Assembly: GCF_015670795.1 (NCBI RefSeq)
Contig: NZ_JADPCJ010000006.1
Coordinates: 18,830-82,829 of the forward strand
Length of the DNA stretch: 64,000 bases
From: Collinsella aerofaciens
GTDB lineage: Bacteria > Actinomycetota > Coriobacteriia > Coriobacteriales > Coriobacteriaceae
Reading direction: 5' to 3'
Made by a program: the position numbers and the translations under genes. Below the pieces are notes generated by a model that ran no database searches, was not told where the DNA came from, and was given only the letters and a program-made list of their open reading frames with translations. Positions 9,050 through 16,883 of this stretch are shown here, piece after piece. The first letter of the stretch is position 1. Each line of letters begins with the position of its first letter.

Positions 9050-9222
9050 AAGAGGGGCCCTCCTGGTCGAGCGTACGTTAGCGAGCGGGCAGCTGCCGTG
9101 GCGAGGTGCCACGAAAGAGGAGCGACGCGTACTTCATGTACGCGAGCGACGGTTTGAGCGGCAGATCGCCCGGCAGATGTCCGCGCAGCGTCGAGCGGTC
9201 CGGCGTTCGTTAGAACGCCGGA
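9050..9222. repeat. Hairpin-rich intergenic element (possible REP-like repeat)
   Basis: The gap after the DUF4956 gene has no convincing ORF but several perfect inverted repeats: CGCGTAC/GTACGCG around a five-base loop at 9126-9144, GTGGC/GCCAC near 9099-9113, and a ten-base stem at 9199-9208 pairing with 9213-9222. The last stem lacks a T-tract, so it is a poor intrinsic terminator. The dense, GC-rich palindromic composition resembles dispersed bacterial intergenic repeats; copy number elsewhere cannot be seen from one window. Confidence 0.4.
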
Positions 9223-9268
9223 ACGAACAGGTATCATGGTGAAAGCGATTTCAATGACAGGGGTGCTC

Positions 9269-10249
9269 GTGGTAAAGATGAAAGATGTGGCCGAGTTGGC
9301 GGGCGTTTCGAGCGCCGCCGTCTCGCGCTACCTCAACGGTGGATATATCTCGGCGGACAAGGCCGAGCGCATTAAGCATGCAATCGAGCTGACCGGATAC
9401 GTGCGATCCAGCCAGGCTCGCGCGCTGCGCACCGGTTCCACCAAGCTCATCGGCGTCATCGTGCCTAAGATTAACTCGGAATCCGTAAGCCGCATTACCG
9501 CCGGTATTGGCCAGGTGCTCGGTCGCCGTGGCTACCAGATGCTGCTTGCCAATACCGATAACGCGGCCAATCGCGAGCTCGAATACCTCGATTTATTCCA
9601 AAACCACCCGGTCGATGGCATTGTGCTGGTGGCAACCATGATCACCGACGAGCACCGTCGCGCGATTGGGTCGTGCCGCGTGCCCATTGTGCTGATCGGC
9701 CAACATGTCGAGGGTACGGCGTGCGTCTATCACGACGATTACGAGGCTGCCTTTGAGCTCGGCCGTGCGCTTGCGGGTCGCGTTGATGGCAAGATCGCCT
9801 ACATCGGAGTTACCGAAGAGGACCGCGCGGCCGGCTATGACCGCCGTCGCGGTTTTGAGGCCGGCGTGGGCGCCGCGGGCGTTGTGCTTGATCCGAGCCT
9901 GATTCGCCAGGGGTCCTTTACGCTCGACTCGGGCTATCGCGCTGCGCGCGAACTGCTCTCCGTCGATCCCGATGTTTCGTTTATCGCCTGCGCGACTGAC
10001 ACCATGGCGGCGGGCGCGCTGCGTGCCATCGATGAGGTTCGCGGTATGGGCGAGGGCATACACCGCGTGAGCGGTTTTGGCGACAACGCGTTTTTGCGCG
10101 CGCTGACGGGCGGCATTCCCACTGTGCATTATGGCTACCTGACCAGTGGCGTCGAGGCGACCAATATGTTGCTCAACACGCTCGATGGCGTGGAGGGGGA
10201 GAGTGGTCTAAAGACGCTCAAGCTCGGCCATCAGCTTATGAATGTCTAG
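9269..10249 (+). CDS. scrR: LacI-family transcriptional regulator of the sucrose genes
   Basis: About 326 residues if translation starts at GTG 9269, five bases after a GACAGGGG ribosome site; ATG 9236 and ATG 9278 are alternatives. The N-terminal helix-turn-helix (KDVAELAGVSSAAVSRYLN) is canonical LacI, followed by the hinge helix and a periplasmic-binding-protein-like effector domain with typical LIGVIVP and DGIVL strands. It stands upstream of a sucrose-type PTS gene and a GH32 hydrolase, and two LacI-type operators lie between it and the PTS gene. It is therefore probably the local repressor responding to a sucrose-derived signal. Effector specificity is inferred from context. Confidence 0.85.
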   Translation: MVKMKDVAELAGVSSAAVSRYLNGGYISADKAERIKHAIELTGYVRSSQARALRTGSTKLIGVIVPKINSESVSRITAGIGQVLGRRGYQMLLANTDNAANRELEYLDLFQNHPVDGIVLVATMITDEHRRAIGSCRVPIVLIGQHVEGTACVYHDDYEAAFELGRALAGRVDGKIAYIGVTEEDRAAGYDRRRGFEAGVGAAGVVLDPSLIRQGSFTLDSGYRAARELLSVDPDVSFIACATDTMAAGALRAIDEVRGMGEGIHRVSGFGDNAFLRALTGGIPTVHYGYLTSGVEATNMLLNTLDGVEGESGLKTLKLGHQLMNV

Positions 10250-10335
10250 GCTTTGGGCACGTCTGCCTGCCTCTGAGCCGCCTCTTTTTGCTTTAAAACT
10301 ACCTTTCGCCGGCTTTTTCCTACCGTTCACCCTAC

Positions 10336-10380
10336 TGTGAAAACGATTACAGACATATGAAACTGAAAACGATTACAGTT
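10336..10380 (+). promoter_or_regulatory. Twin LacI-type operators upstream of the sucrose PTS gene
   Basis: The 14-mer TGAAAACGATTACA occurs twice as a direct repeat at 10338-10351 and 10364-10377. Each copy is near-palindromic around a central CG, the pattern recognised by LacI/CcpA-family proteins. The centres lie 26 bp apart, and the second copy is flanked by AACTG/CAGTT, extending its symmetry. The sites are 55-100 bp before the PTS start codon, a position suited to repression by the adjacent LacI protein; no clear -35/-10 pair was identified. Confidence 0.8.
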
Positions 10381-10433
10381 TAAGTGTCAAAGATGGCCGG
10401 GTGCAAATGCGCCCGTTGGAGGAAAGGGAAGTC

Positions 10434-11834
10434 ATGGACTACCGCAAATCAGCCCAAGAGGTGCTCGACAACATCGGTGGCGCCGGCAACGTTGTTTCGG
10501 CCGCACACTGCGCCACGCGTCTGCGCCTGGTGATTGCCGATAACGCCAAGGTCGACAAGGGAGCCCTCGAGAATATCGACGGCGCCAAGGGCGTCTTTGA
10601 GGCCCAGGGCCAGCTCCAGATTATTTTTGGTACCGGCACCGTCAACAAGGTCTACGAAGAGTTCATCGCGCTCGGCGGCGTCGAGGCTGCCACCAAGGCC
10701 GAGGTCAAGGAGGCCGCGGCGCAGCAGCAGAACATCTTTATGCGTGCCATTAAGGTGCTCGGCGATGTCTTTGTCCCCATCATCCCCGCCATCGTGGCCT
10801 CGGGCCTGCTGCTGGGAATCATGAGCGCCCTCAACTTTATGGCCTCCAACGGCTTTATCGCGCTCGACACCAATAACTTTATCTACAAGATTGCCGACCT
10901 GGTCTCGGGCACGTCCTTTGGTATTCTGCAGATCCTGATCGGTTACTCCGCCGCTAAGGCCTTTGGCGCCAACCCGTACCTGGGTGCCGTCGTCGGAGGT
11001 GCGTTCATCAACTCCTCGCTGCAGAGCGCCTACACGGTTGCCTCCGAGGGCGTTCAGACCATGGTCACCGTCATCCCCGGCGTCTACAGCTTTGAGTGGG
11101 TCGGTTATCAGGGCCACGTGATCCCCATCGTCATCGCCTGCGCCATTCTGGCCTTCCTCGAGAAGCGCCTGCACAAGATCGTTCCCGAGATGTTCGACCT
11201 CTTTGTGACCCCGCTCGTCTCGGTGTTCGTGACCGTGCTCGTGACGCTCGTTGCCGTCGGCCCCATCTTTGTCTGGGCCGAGAACGCCATCCTCGGTCTG
11301 ATCCAGGCCCTTCTGACCCTGCCCTTCGGCATCGGTTCCTTTATCGTCGGCCTGTTCTATGCCCCCACGGTCGTTACCGGTATCCACCAGATGTACACCG
11401 CCATCGACCTGGGCCAGCTCGCCCAGTACGGCGTGACCTACTGGCTGCCCATTGCTAGCGCCGCCAACATCGCCCAGGGTGGTGCCGCACTTGCCGTCGC
11501 CTTTAAGACCCGCGATGCCAAGATCAAGGGCCTGGCGCTTCCTTCGGCCCTGTCCGCCTTCATGGGCATTACCGAGCCTGCCATCTTTGGTGTGAACCTG
11601 CGTTTCTTTAAGCCCTTCATCGCCGGCTGCATCGGCGGCGGTTGCGGTGCCCTGGTCTGCGCGCTCACTTCGCTGGCCGCCTCCGGCACGGGCGTTACGG
11701 GTATCTTCGGTATCCTGCTGTGCCTGGCCCAGCCCGTGCAGTACGCGATCATGTTTGCGGTCGCCGCGCTGGTTTCCTTTGCCGTCTCGTTTGTCCTGTA
11801 CAAGGACGAGCCCAAGGCTTCCGAGCAGGCCTAA
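10434..11834 (+). CDS. scrA: Sucrose-type PTS transporter, EIIBC
   Basis: 466 residues from ATG 10434, preceded by GGAGGAAAGG. An EIIB domain covers about residues 1-90 with the phosphorylatable Cys26 in SAAHCATRLRL. A multi-pass EIIC domain follows from about residue 105, including the GITEPAIFG motif near residue 390 typical of the glucose/sucrose EIIC family. There is no fused EIIA, so phosphate must come from an EIIA encoded elsewhere, as for ScrA of enteric bacteria. Sucrose as substrate is inferred from the downstream GH32 enzyme; trehalose- and beta-glucoside-type EIIBC proteins are close relatives. It imports the sugar as its 6-phosphate. Confidence 0.88.
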   Translation: MDYRKSAQEVLDNIGGAGNVVSAAHCATRLRLVIADNAKVDKGALENIDGAKGVFEAQGQLQIIFGTGTVNKVYEEFIALGGVEAATKAEVKEAAAQQQNIFMRAIKVLGDVFVPIIPAIVASGLLLGIMSALNFMASNGFIALDTNNFIYKIADLVSGTSFGILQILIGYSAAKAFGANPYLGAVVGGAFINSSLQSAYTVASEGVQTMVTVIPGVYSFEWVGYQGHVIPIVIACAILAFLEKRLHKIVPEMFDLFVTPLVSVFVTVLVTLVAVGPIFVWAENAILGLIQALLTLPFGIGSFIVGLFYAPTVVTGIHQMYTAIDLGQLAQYGVTYWLPIASAANIAQGGAALAVAFKTRDAKIKGLALPSALSAFMGITEPAIFGVNLRFFKPFIAGCIGGGCGALVCALTSLAASGTGVTGIFGILLCLAQPVQYAIMFAVAALVSFAVSFVLYKDEPKASEQA

Positions 11835-11853
11835 GAGCTTTTGATTGAGGGGT

Positions 11854-11878
11854 GCCCGCGGGTTTTATGCTCGCGGGC
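11854..11878 (+). terminator. GC-rich hairpin between scrA and scrB
   Basis: GCCCGCG at 11854-11860 pairs with CGCGGGC at 11872-11878 around an eleven-base T-rich loop. Only GTTT follows, so it would be a weak terminator or an mRNA-stabilising/processing hairpin that lowers expression of the downstream hydrolase relative to the transporter. Confidence 0.4.
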
Positions 11879-11940
11879 GTTTCCCGTATCTGGTGCCTAT
11901 CTTTGGCGCCTTGTAACTTTCGATCCGTTAGGACTTTGAT

Positions 11941-13482
11941 ATGTCTAATGCACTTGGTCGCGACCTTGCAAAGCTGGTCGCCGCTGTTGACGCCGCCGCC
12001 TCTGAGTGCGGTCATGGCGCGTATGGCCAACGCTTCCATATTATGCCGCCGGCGGGTTGGCTCAACGACCCCAATGGTCTTTGCCAAGCGGGCGGCGTGT
12101 TCCATGCCTATTTTCAATATGCGCCGTTTGATGTCGAGGGCGGCGTTAAGGCCTGGGGCCATGCGACGAGCCGCGATCTTATGACGTGGGACTATGTTGG
12201 CGCTCCGCTGCTGCCCGACGAGCCGTTCGATTGCCACGGTGTGTATTCGGGCTCCGCGCTTGCCGAGGACGGTCGCATTCGCGTGCTCTATACGGGCAAC
12301 GTTAAGCTTTCCGATGCGGACGGCACGTACGACTACGTCAATACCGGCCGCCGCGCCGATACTGTTTATGTCGAGAGCGTTGATGGCCTTGCCGGTCGGG
12401 AGTTCAGCCAAAAGCGCGTGGTGCTGGCTTCCGAGGATTATCCTGAGGATTTGACCTGCCACGTGCGTGACCCCAAGGTGTGGCGCGATGATGATGGGCG
12501 TTACCACATGGTGCTGGGCGCGCGTCGTCGCGTGGACGGGCCGCATGTCGATAGTCGATTTTGCGTCATGCACGGCGAGGGTGCCGGGCGCGATGTGGGT
12601 GAGATCCTGGTGTATGGCTCGGCCGATATGCTGAGTTGGGAGCTCGAGAGCCGCGTGTCTACGCCCGAGCGTTTTGGCTTTATGTGGGAGTGCCCGGGAT
12701 ACCTTGAGCTCGAGGCGGATGGCGGTGTACCGGCAAGGTTTCTGTCTTTCTCTCCCCAGGGGCTCGAGGGCGGTCGTTGGAACCGCGGCAACGTATACGC
12801 TGCTGGCTACATGCCTGTAACGGGCGACATCACCGGTGGTGACGGTGCCTATGAACTGGGCGAGTTCCGCCTGTGGGACGCTGGTTTTGACTTCTATGCT
12901 CCGCAGGAGTTCACGGCCGAGGACGGTCGCCATATTCTAATCGGCTGGATGGGCATGCCCGATGAGCCGACCTATGGCAACGCGCCTACCGTGGCGTGCG
13001 GCTGGCAGCACTGCATGACGGTGCCGCGTGAGCTTACAGTCGGTGCCGGCGGCGTAGTGCTGCAGCAGCCGGCGCGCGAGATTGAGCTCCATTATGCCTC
13101 GGTGCGTGTGGGGGAGGGCTCGTTGGAGGTTGCTGGCGATACCTGCTTTGACGTTGTTGTCGACGGTATCGACGGCGCGTTTACCGCGACCGTTGTTGGC
13201 GAGCTGAAGCTGGCGTTTGTGCCCGCTGGGGACGAAATGCCCTCGCGCTTTGAGATGCGATTTACCGATGAGGGTCGCGCTTCTGCCGGCTGCGGTCGTA
13301 CCGTGCGCTGGGAGCCCGTCGATGAGGTGCGCAACGTGCGTATTGTTGGCGATGTCTCGTCGGTCGAGGTGTTCGTGAATGATGGCGCGCTCGTGTTTTC
13401 GACGCGCATCTATCCTGAGGCCTATGGCGTGACCGTTGACGCTCCGGGTGCTAACGTGACCTATCACGCGCTCAACATCTAG
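11941..13482 (+). CDS. scrB: GH32 sucrose-6-phosphate hydrolase
   Basis: 513 residues, ATG at 11941. GH32 signatures are clear: WLNDPNG at residues 40-46 with Asp43 as nucleophile, an RDPKVW block near residue 176 (transition-state stabiliser Asp) and WECPGYL near residue 242 with the acid/base Glu. The five-bladed beta-propeller is followed by a C-terminal beta-sandwich with FVNDGALVFSTRIYP near the end. Cytoplasmic, no signal peptide. Directly after a PTS EIIBC, the expected reaction is hydrolysis of sucrose 6-phosphate to glucose 6-phosphate and fructose. No fructokinase gene is present in the cluster. Confidence 0.92.
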   Translation: MSNALGRDLAKLVAAVDAAASECGHGAYGQRFHIMPPAGWLNDPNGLCQAGGVFHAYFQYAPFDVEGGVKAWGHATSRDLMTWDYVGAPLLPDEPFDCHGVYSGSALAEDGRIRVLYTGNVKLSDADGTYDYVNTGRRADTVYVESVDGLAGREFSQKRVVLASEDYPEDLTCHVRDPKVWRDDDGRYHMVLGARRRVDGPHVDSRFCVMHGEGAGRDVGEILVYGSADMLSWELESRVSTPERFGFMWECPGYLELEADGGVPARFLSFSPQGLEGGRWNRGNVYAAGYMPVTGDITGGDGAYELGEFRLWDAGFDFYAPQEFTAEDGRHILIGWMGMPDEPTYGNAPTVACGWQHCMTVPRELTVGAGGVVLQQPAREIELHYASVRVGEGSLEVAGDTCFDVVVDGIDGAFTATVVGELKLAFVPAGDEMPSRFEMRFTDEGRASAGCGRTVRWEPVDEVRNVRIVGDVSSVEVFVNDGALVFSTRIYPEAYGVTVDAPGANVTYHALNI

Positions 13483-13520
13483 GCGTTTCGTCGCATATCG
13501 GCGCTATACTGCAGCCGTTG

Positions 13521-13557
13521 CCCACGATGCGGGGAACACCCGCATCGTGGGTTTTTG
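13521..13557 (+). terminator. Strong intrinsic terminator of the sucrose operon
   Basis: A perfect 13-bp stem (13521-13533 with 13539-13551) around a five-base loop is followed by TTTTTGTT. A TATACT hexamer lies eleven bases upstream at 13505-13510, but no good -35 accompanies it. The hairpin sits 27 bases before the next start codon and separates the sucrose locus from the following gene. Confidence 0.85.
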
Positions 13558-13578
13558 TTAATGAAGGGAGGTTGCCGT

Positions 13579-14571
13579 ATGGGCGTACAGCAGCTAGAAG
13601 AGGCCTGGGCTTTGAGGACCGATGCGCGTGAGACGCGGTTGTTTGCGGCCCCGCATGTGCCGGTAGCGCTGTCGCAGCTGGGGATTGTGCGCCCCGGTGA
13701 CCGCCTGGTGGCCTTTGCGGACGACTTTGCCGATGCGTTTGCGCGCGGCTTTGATGCCTGCGACGTGGCTATGGTGGGCGAGCCGTCGGTTGCGGCGTTT
13801 GCTGCTGCGTCCGAGGGCTTTGATGTTTCGTTTGATGCCGAGGGGCCGCACCTGTGGTGGTTCGTTAACTCTATCGGCGGGTTTGGTCTTCGTGTGCCCG
13901 GCCTTCGCGCTCTGGGCCGCGCGGCTCGTGAGGTCCACGCGCTGCTGGTTGTGGACAACACCGTGGCGTCGGCTTTTGGCTGCAATCCGCTGCGGCTGGG
14001 TGCTGCGCTGTCGTTCGAGGCGCTCGATCGTGTATGTGCCGGTGATGCTCCGCACAAATTGGTTGCCGTATCGGTCGCGCGCTCGCAGCTCAAGCGCCAT
14101 CGCGTGGATGCCGCGGCTGAGTGCGCGCATGCCCTGCTTGAGGGCTGTGGCTTGGCCAAGCTTGATATGACTGCTGACGAGGCCGGTGTGCTGGAGCGCG
14201 GGCTGGACACGCTCGATGCCCGCATGCAGGCGCATTTCGACCGCGCACGTGCGCTGGCCGAGTATCTGGCCGCCAATGAGATGGTGCGCAACGTGCGCTA
14301 TCCCGGGCTGAGCTCGCATCCCGACCATGCGGCTGCAACGGGAATCCTCGAGCACGGCTTTGGCCCGACAGTTGAATTTGACCTTATCGAGCGCAGCGCG
14401 GGGGTGCTGTTCGATGCTTTGCCGGGGGAGTTTCGCACATCGCCCGCTGGCGGCGCAACGACGCGTCTTTCGACCCCACGTGGCAAACAGGGGAGCACCG
14501 TCCGCCTCTTCGCCGGCACCGACGACCCCTTGATCGTGGCCGCCACCCTAGACAACGCCCTCCGTAAGTAG
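13579..14571 (+). CDS. Cys/Met-metabolism PLP-fold protein lacking the Schiff-base lysine
   Basis: 330 residues from ATG 13579, seven bases after GGGAGG. The fold matches cystathionine gamma-synthase/beta-lyase family proteins: VVDNTVAS at residues 124-131 (the DNT motif whose Asp contacts the PLP ring), PLRLGA at 137-142, and a C-terminal LSTPRGKQGSTVRLFAG region. Counting from the DNT motif, the position of the SATK lysine falls on Arg151 (ALDR), so normal PLP Schiff-base chemistry should be lost. The protein is also shorter than the usual 380-400 residues. It may be a non-catalytic paralogue or have another role. It ends flush against a convergent regulator gene. Confidence 0.7.
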   Translation: MGVQQLEEAWALRTDARETRLFAAPHVPVALSQLGIVRPGDRLVAFADDFADAFARGFDACDVAMVGEPSVAAFAAASEGFDVSFDAEGPHLWWFVNSIGGFGLRVPGLRALGRAAREVHALLVVDNTVASAFGCNPLRLGAALSFEALDRVCAGDAPHKLVAVSVARSQLKRHRVDAAAECAHALLEGCGLAKLDMTADEAGVLERGLDTLDARMQAHFDRARALAEYLAANEMVRNVRYPGLSSHPDHAAATGILEHGFGPTVEFDLIERSAGVLFDALPGEFRTSPAGGATTRLSTPRGKQGSTVRLFAGTDDPLIVAATLDNALRK

Positions 14572-14919
14572 CTACTTTTTGGTGATGCTGGCGATGAGTT
14601 CGTTTGCTTTGTTGGCAATGACGTTGTTGATGTCGGCCTGCAGCTCCTCGTAGACCGCTATGGCTCGCTTGCCGGCGGGGGTGAGGGTGGACCCGCGGGC
14701 TCCGTCGCGCTCGATGAGTTTGCAGCCCAGCTGGCCTTCGGCTTCGTTCACAATGCGCCAAGCCTTGGAATACGCCATGCCCATGCTCTTGGCGGCACGG
14801 TTGAGCGAGTGCTCGCGGGCGATGCCCTGCAGCAGTAAGACGCAGCCGTGGCCGAACACGCCCGGCAGATCTTTGTCGCACGCTTGAATGACCAACTTTG
14901 CCGTCGTCTTGTACTCCAT
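14572..14919 (-). CDS. ModE/LysR-type winged helix-turn-helix regulator, DNA-binding domain only
   Basis: 115 residues from the ATG at 14919 (a GTG at 14928 is an alternative; GGGGAG lies upstream). The sequence LLLQGIAREHSLNRAAKSMGMAYSKAWRIV is a ModE-type winged helix followed by GCKLIERDGARGSTLTPAGK, the wing typical of the N-terminal domain of ModE. No molybdate-binding TOBE/DI domain follows, as in many short bacterial homologues that regulate metal or redox genes. The stop abuts the stop of the convergent PLP-fold gene; a short AAGTAGCTACTT palindrome overlaps both ends. Confidence 0.85.
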   Translation of the reverse strand: MEYKTTAKLVIQACDKDLPGVFGHGCVLLLQGIAREHSLNRAAKSMGMAYSKAWRIVNEAEGQLGCKLIERDGARGSTLTPAGKRAIAVYEELQADINNVIANKANELIASITKK

Positions 14920-15112
14920 GCGCTCCACGTCTCCCCGCTAAAGTGTTTGCTGGGCAAACGCAAAGCCTGCGTCAAACCCTCGTGTGCTCTTCTTATATCA
15001 TGCATTGTAGCAGTCAAAGTGCGTTAAGATACTTCCCCAGTATTGGGCGCCCAAGGTTGGGCTGGGTCCTACGAGGCCTGCAGCCGACCGGTCGCATGGA
15101 AAAAGGAGAAAC

Positions 15113-16624
15113 ATGGCTACGTTCTTTCCCGGTGAGTCCCACACGTTTTCGGAGTATCTGCTTGTCCCTGGTTACTCGTCCTCGCAGTGCATCCCCAACA
15201 ACGTCTCTCTTAAGACGCCGCTAACCCGCTTTAAGCGCGGTGAGAAGCCGGCAATCACCCTGAACATCCCCATGGTTTCCGCCATCATGCAGTCCGTCTC
15301 GGGCGTCGATATGGGTGTCGCGCTCGCTACCGAGGGTGGCCTGTCCTTCATTTACGGTTCGCAGAGCGCCGAGTCCGAGGCCGCTATGGTCAAGGCCGTC
15401 AAGGATCACAAGGCCGGTTTCGTTCAGTCCGATTCCACGCTGACCCCCGACATGACCATGGAGCAGGTCATCGAGCTCAAGGAGAAGACCGGTCACTCCA
15501 CCATGCCGGTTACCGACGACGGCACTCCCAAGGGTAAGCTCCTGGGCATCGTCACCAGCCGTGACTATCGCCCCAGTCGCGATGACCACCAGACGAAGGT
15601 CTCCGAGTTCATGACCCCGCGTGAGCAGCTCATCGTGGGCGACAAGAACATCAGCCTCAAGGTTGCCAACGACGTCATCTGGGACAACAAGCTTAACGCC
15701 CTGCCCATCGTCGACGACAACGATCACCTCATGGGCATCGTCTTTCGCAAGGACTACGACAGCCACAAGACCAACCCCAACGAGCTGCTCGACGGCGACA
15801 AGCGCTACATGGTCGGTGCCGGTATCAACACCCGCGACTATGCCGAGCGCGTGCCGCTGCTCATCGAGGCCGGTGCCGATGTCCTGTGCATCGACTCTTC
15901 CGAGGGCTTCAGCGAGTGGCAGAAGCGCACCATCGAGTGGATCCGCGCCAACTACGGCGAGGACGTCAAGGTCGGTGCCGGCAACGTCGTCGACGCCGAG
16001 GGCTTCCGCTTCCTGGCTGACTGTGGTGCCGATTTCATCAAGGTCGGTATCGGCGGCGGTTCCATCTGCATCACCCGTGAGACCAAGGGTATCGGCCGTG
16101 GCCAGGCCACTGCGTTGATCGACGTCTGCCGCGCTCGCGACGAGTACTACGAGGAGACCGGCGTCTACGTGCCCGTGTGCTCCGACGGCGGTATCGTCTA
16201 CGATTACCACATGACGCTCGCCCTGGCCATGGGTGCTGACTTTATGATGCTGGGTCGCTACTTCGCCCGCTTCGACGAGAGCCCGACCGAGCGCGTCAAC
16301 GTCAACGGCCAGTACATGAAGGAGTACTGGGGCGAGGGTTCCGCGCGTGCCCGCAACTGGCAGCGCTACGATCTGGGTGGCGCCGCGAAGCTCAGCTTCG
16401 TCGAGGGCGTCGACTCCTACGTTCCCTACGCCGGTTCCCTCAAGGACGGCGTGGGCGGCACGCTCTACAAGGTCAAGTCAACGATGTGCAACTGCGGCGC
16501 CCTCTCGATCCCCGAGCTCCAGGAAAAGGCACGCCTAACGCTGGTCAGCTCGACCTCGATCGTCGAAGGCGGCGCCCATGATGTAGTCGTGAAGGATTCT
16601 CAGCAGTCCGTATCTTATCGATAA
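15113..16624 (+). CDS. guaB: Inosine-5'-monophosphate dehydrogenase, Tritrichomonas-like type
   Basis: 503 residues, ATG at 15113 after AAAAAGGAGAA. IMPDH converts IMP to XMP with NAD, the committed step of GMP synthesis. Two CBS repeats sit at about residues 100-220 in the barrel; the catalytic loop [10 protein letters not shown] near residue 315 provides the thioimidate Cys, and [15 protein letters not shown] near 408 is the mobile flap with the Arg-Tyr pair. The sequence, length and C-terminus ([23 protein letters not shown]) closely resemble, from memory, the 503-residue IMPDH of the protozoan Tritrichomonas foetus rather than standard bacterial GuaB. No partner gene is adjacent. Confidence 0.93.
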   Translation: MATFFPGESHTFSEYLLVPGYSSSQCIPNNVSLKTPLTRFKRGEKPAITLNIPMVSAIMQSVSGVDMGVALATEGGLSFIYGSQSAESEAAMVKAVKDHKAGFVQSDSTLTPDMTMEQVIELKEKTGHSTMPVTDDGTPKGKLLGIVTSRDYRPSRDDHQTKVSEFMTPREQLIVGDKNISLKVANDVIWDNKLNALPIVDDNDHLMGIVFRKDYDSHKTNPNELLDGDKRYMVGAGINTRDYAERVPLLIEAGADVLCIDSSEGFSEWQKRTIEWIRANYGEDVKVGAGNVVDAEGFRFLADCGADFIKVGIGGGSICITRETKGIGRGQATALIDVCRARDEYYEETGVYVPVCSDGGIVYDYHMTLALAMGADFMMLGRYFARFDESPTERVNVNGQYMKEYWGEGSARARNWQRYDLGGAAKLSFVEGVDSYVPYAGSLKDGVGGTLYKVKSTMCNCGALSIPELQEKARLTLVSSTSIVEGGAHDVVVKDSQQSVSYR

Positions 16625-16673
16625 GGTAAGAGCCTCACATAAAGGTTGAGTTTCAACCACGTTATTTAGATAA

Positions 16674-16706
16674 AGCGAGATGCCCGCAAGTCGCAGGCAT
16701 CTCGCT
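16674..16706 (+). terminator. Hairpin terminator after guaB
   Basis: AGCGAGATGCC at 16674-16684 pairs perfectly with GGCATCTCGCT at 16696-16706 around an eleven-base loop. The following TGTCGTATTT is only moderately T-rich, so termination may be partial. Confidence 0.65.
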
Positions 16707-16741
16707 TGTCGTATTTGCTATCATCAGTCAAGTTAACCTTA

Positions 16742-16860
16742 GGGTCGGGTGGCTTGGCTTTGTTCGCTACAAGTTCCGCACGCAAAGAAGAGCACTTAAT
16801 GTGCTCTTCGTCTTGCGCAGGACTGTCCGCAGTAGCAAATAAAGCCAAGCCACCCGACCC
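16742..16860 (+). promoter_or_regulatory. 119-nt long palindrome in the leuS leader
   Basis: A perfect 20-bp inverted repeat forms the ends (16742-16761 with 16841-16860). Inside are a GCTAC/GTAGC pair, a CGCAA/TTGCG pair and a nine-base terminal hairpin (GAAGAGCAC/GTGCTCTTC with loop TTAAT). The whole folds into one long interrupted hairpin ending 23 bases before the leuS start. There is no T-tract, no T-box core and no SRP or 6S RNA motif that I recognise. It may be a regulatory leader or a small palindromic insertion element. Confidence 0.6.
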
Positions 16861-16883
16861 CAGCTAAGATTAAAGGAGCTGAT

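Noticed and set aside
9199..9222. Intrinsic terminator of the Pel operon
   Set aside because: Perfect stem but no T-tract, and it is 170 bases past the last stop codon; treated as part of a repeat-like element.
13505..13510. Promoter for the PLP-fold gene
   Set aside because: TATACT has no acceptable -35 and the sucrose terminator follows immediately; kept only as a remark.
16742..16860. SRP RNA, 6S RNA or a T-box for leuS
   Set aside because: The SRP GGAAG/GCAGC core, the 6S central bubble pattern and the T-box GGGTGG-antiterminator are all missing, and no specifier stem is present upstream.
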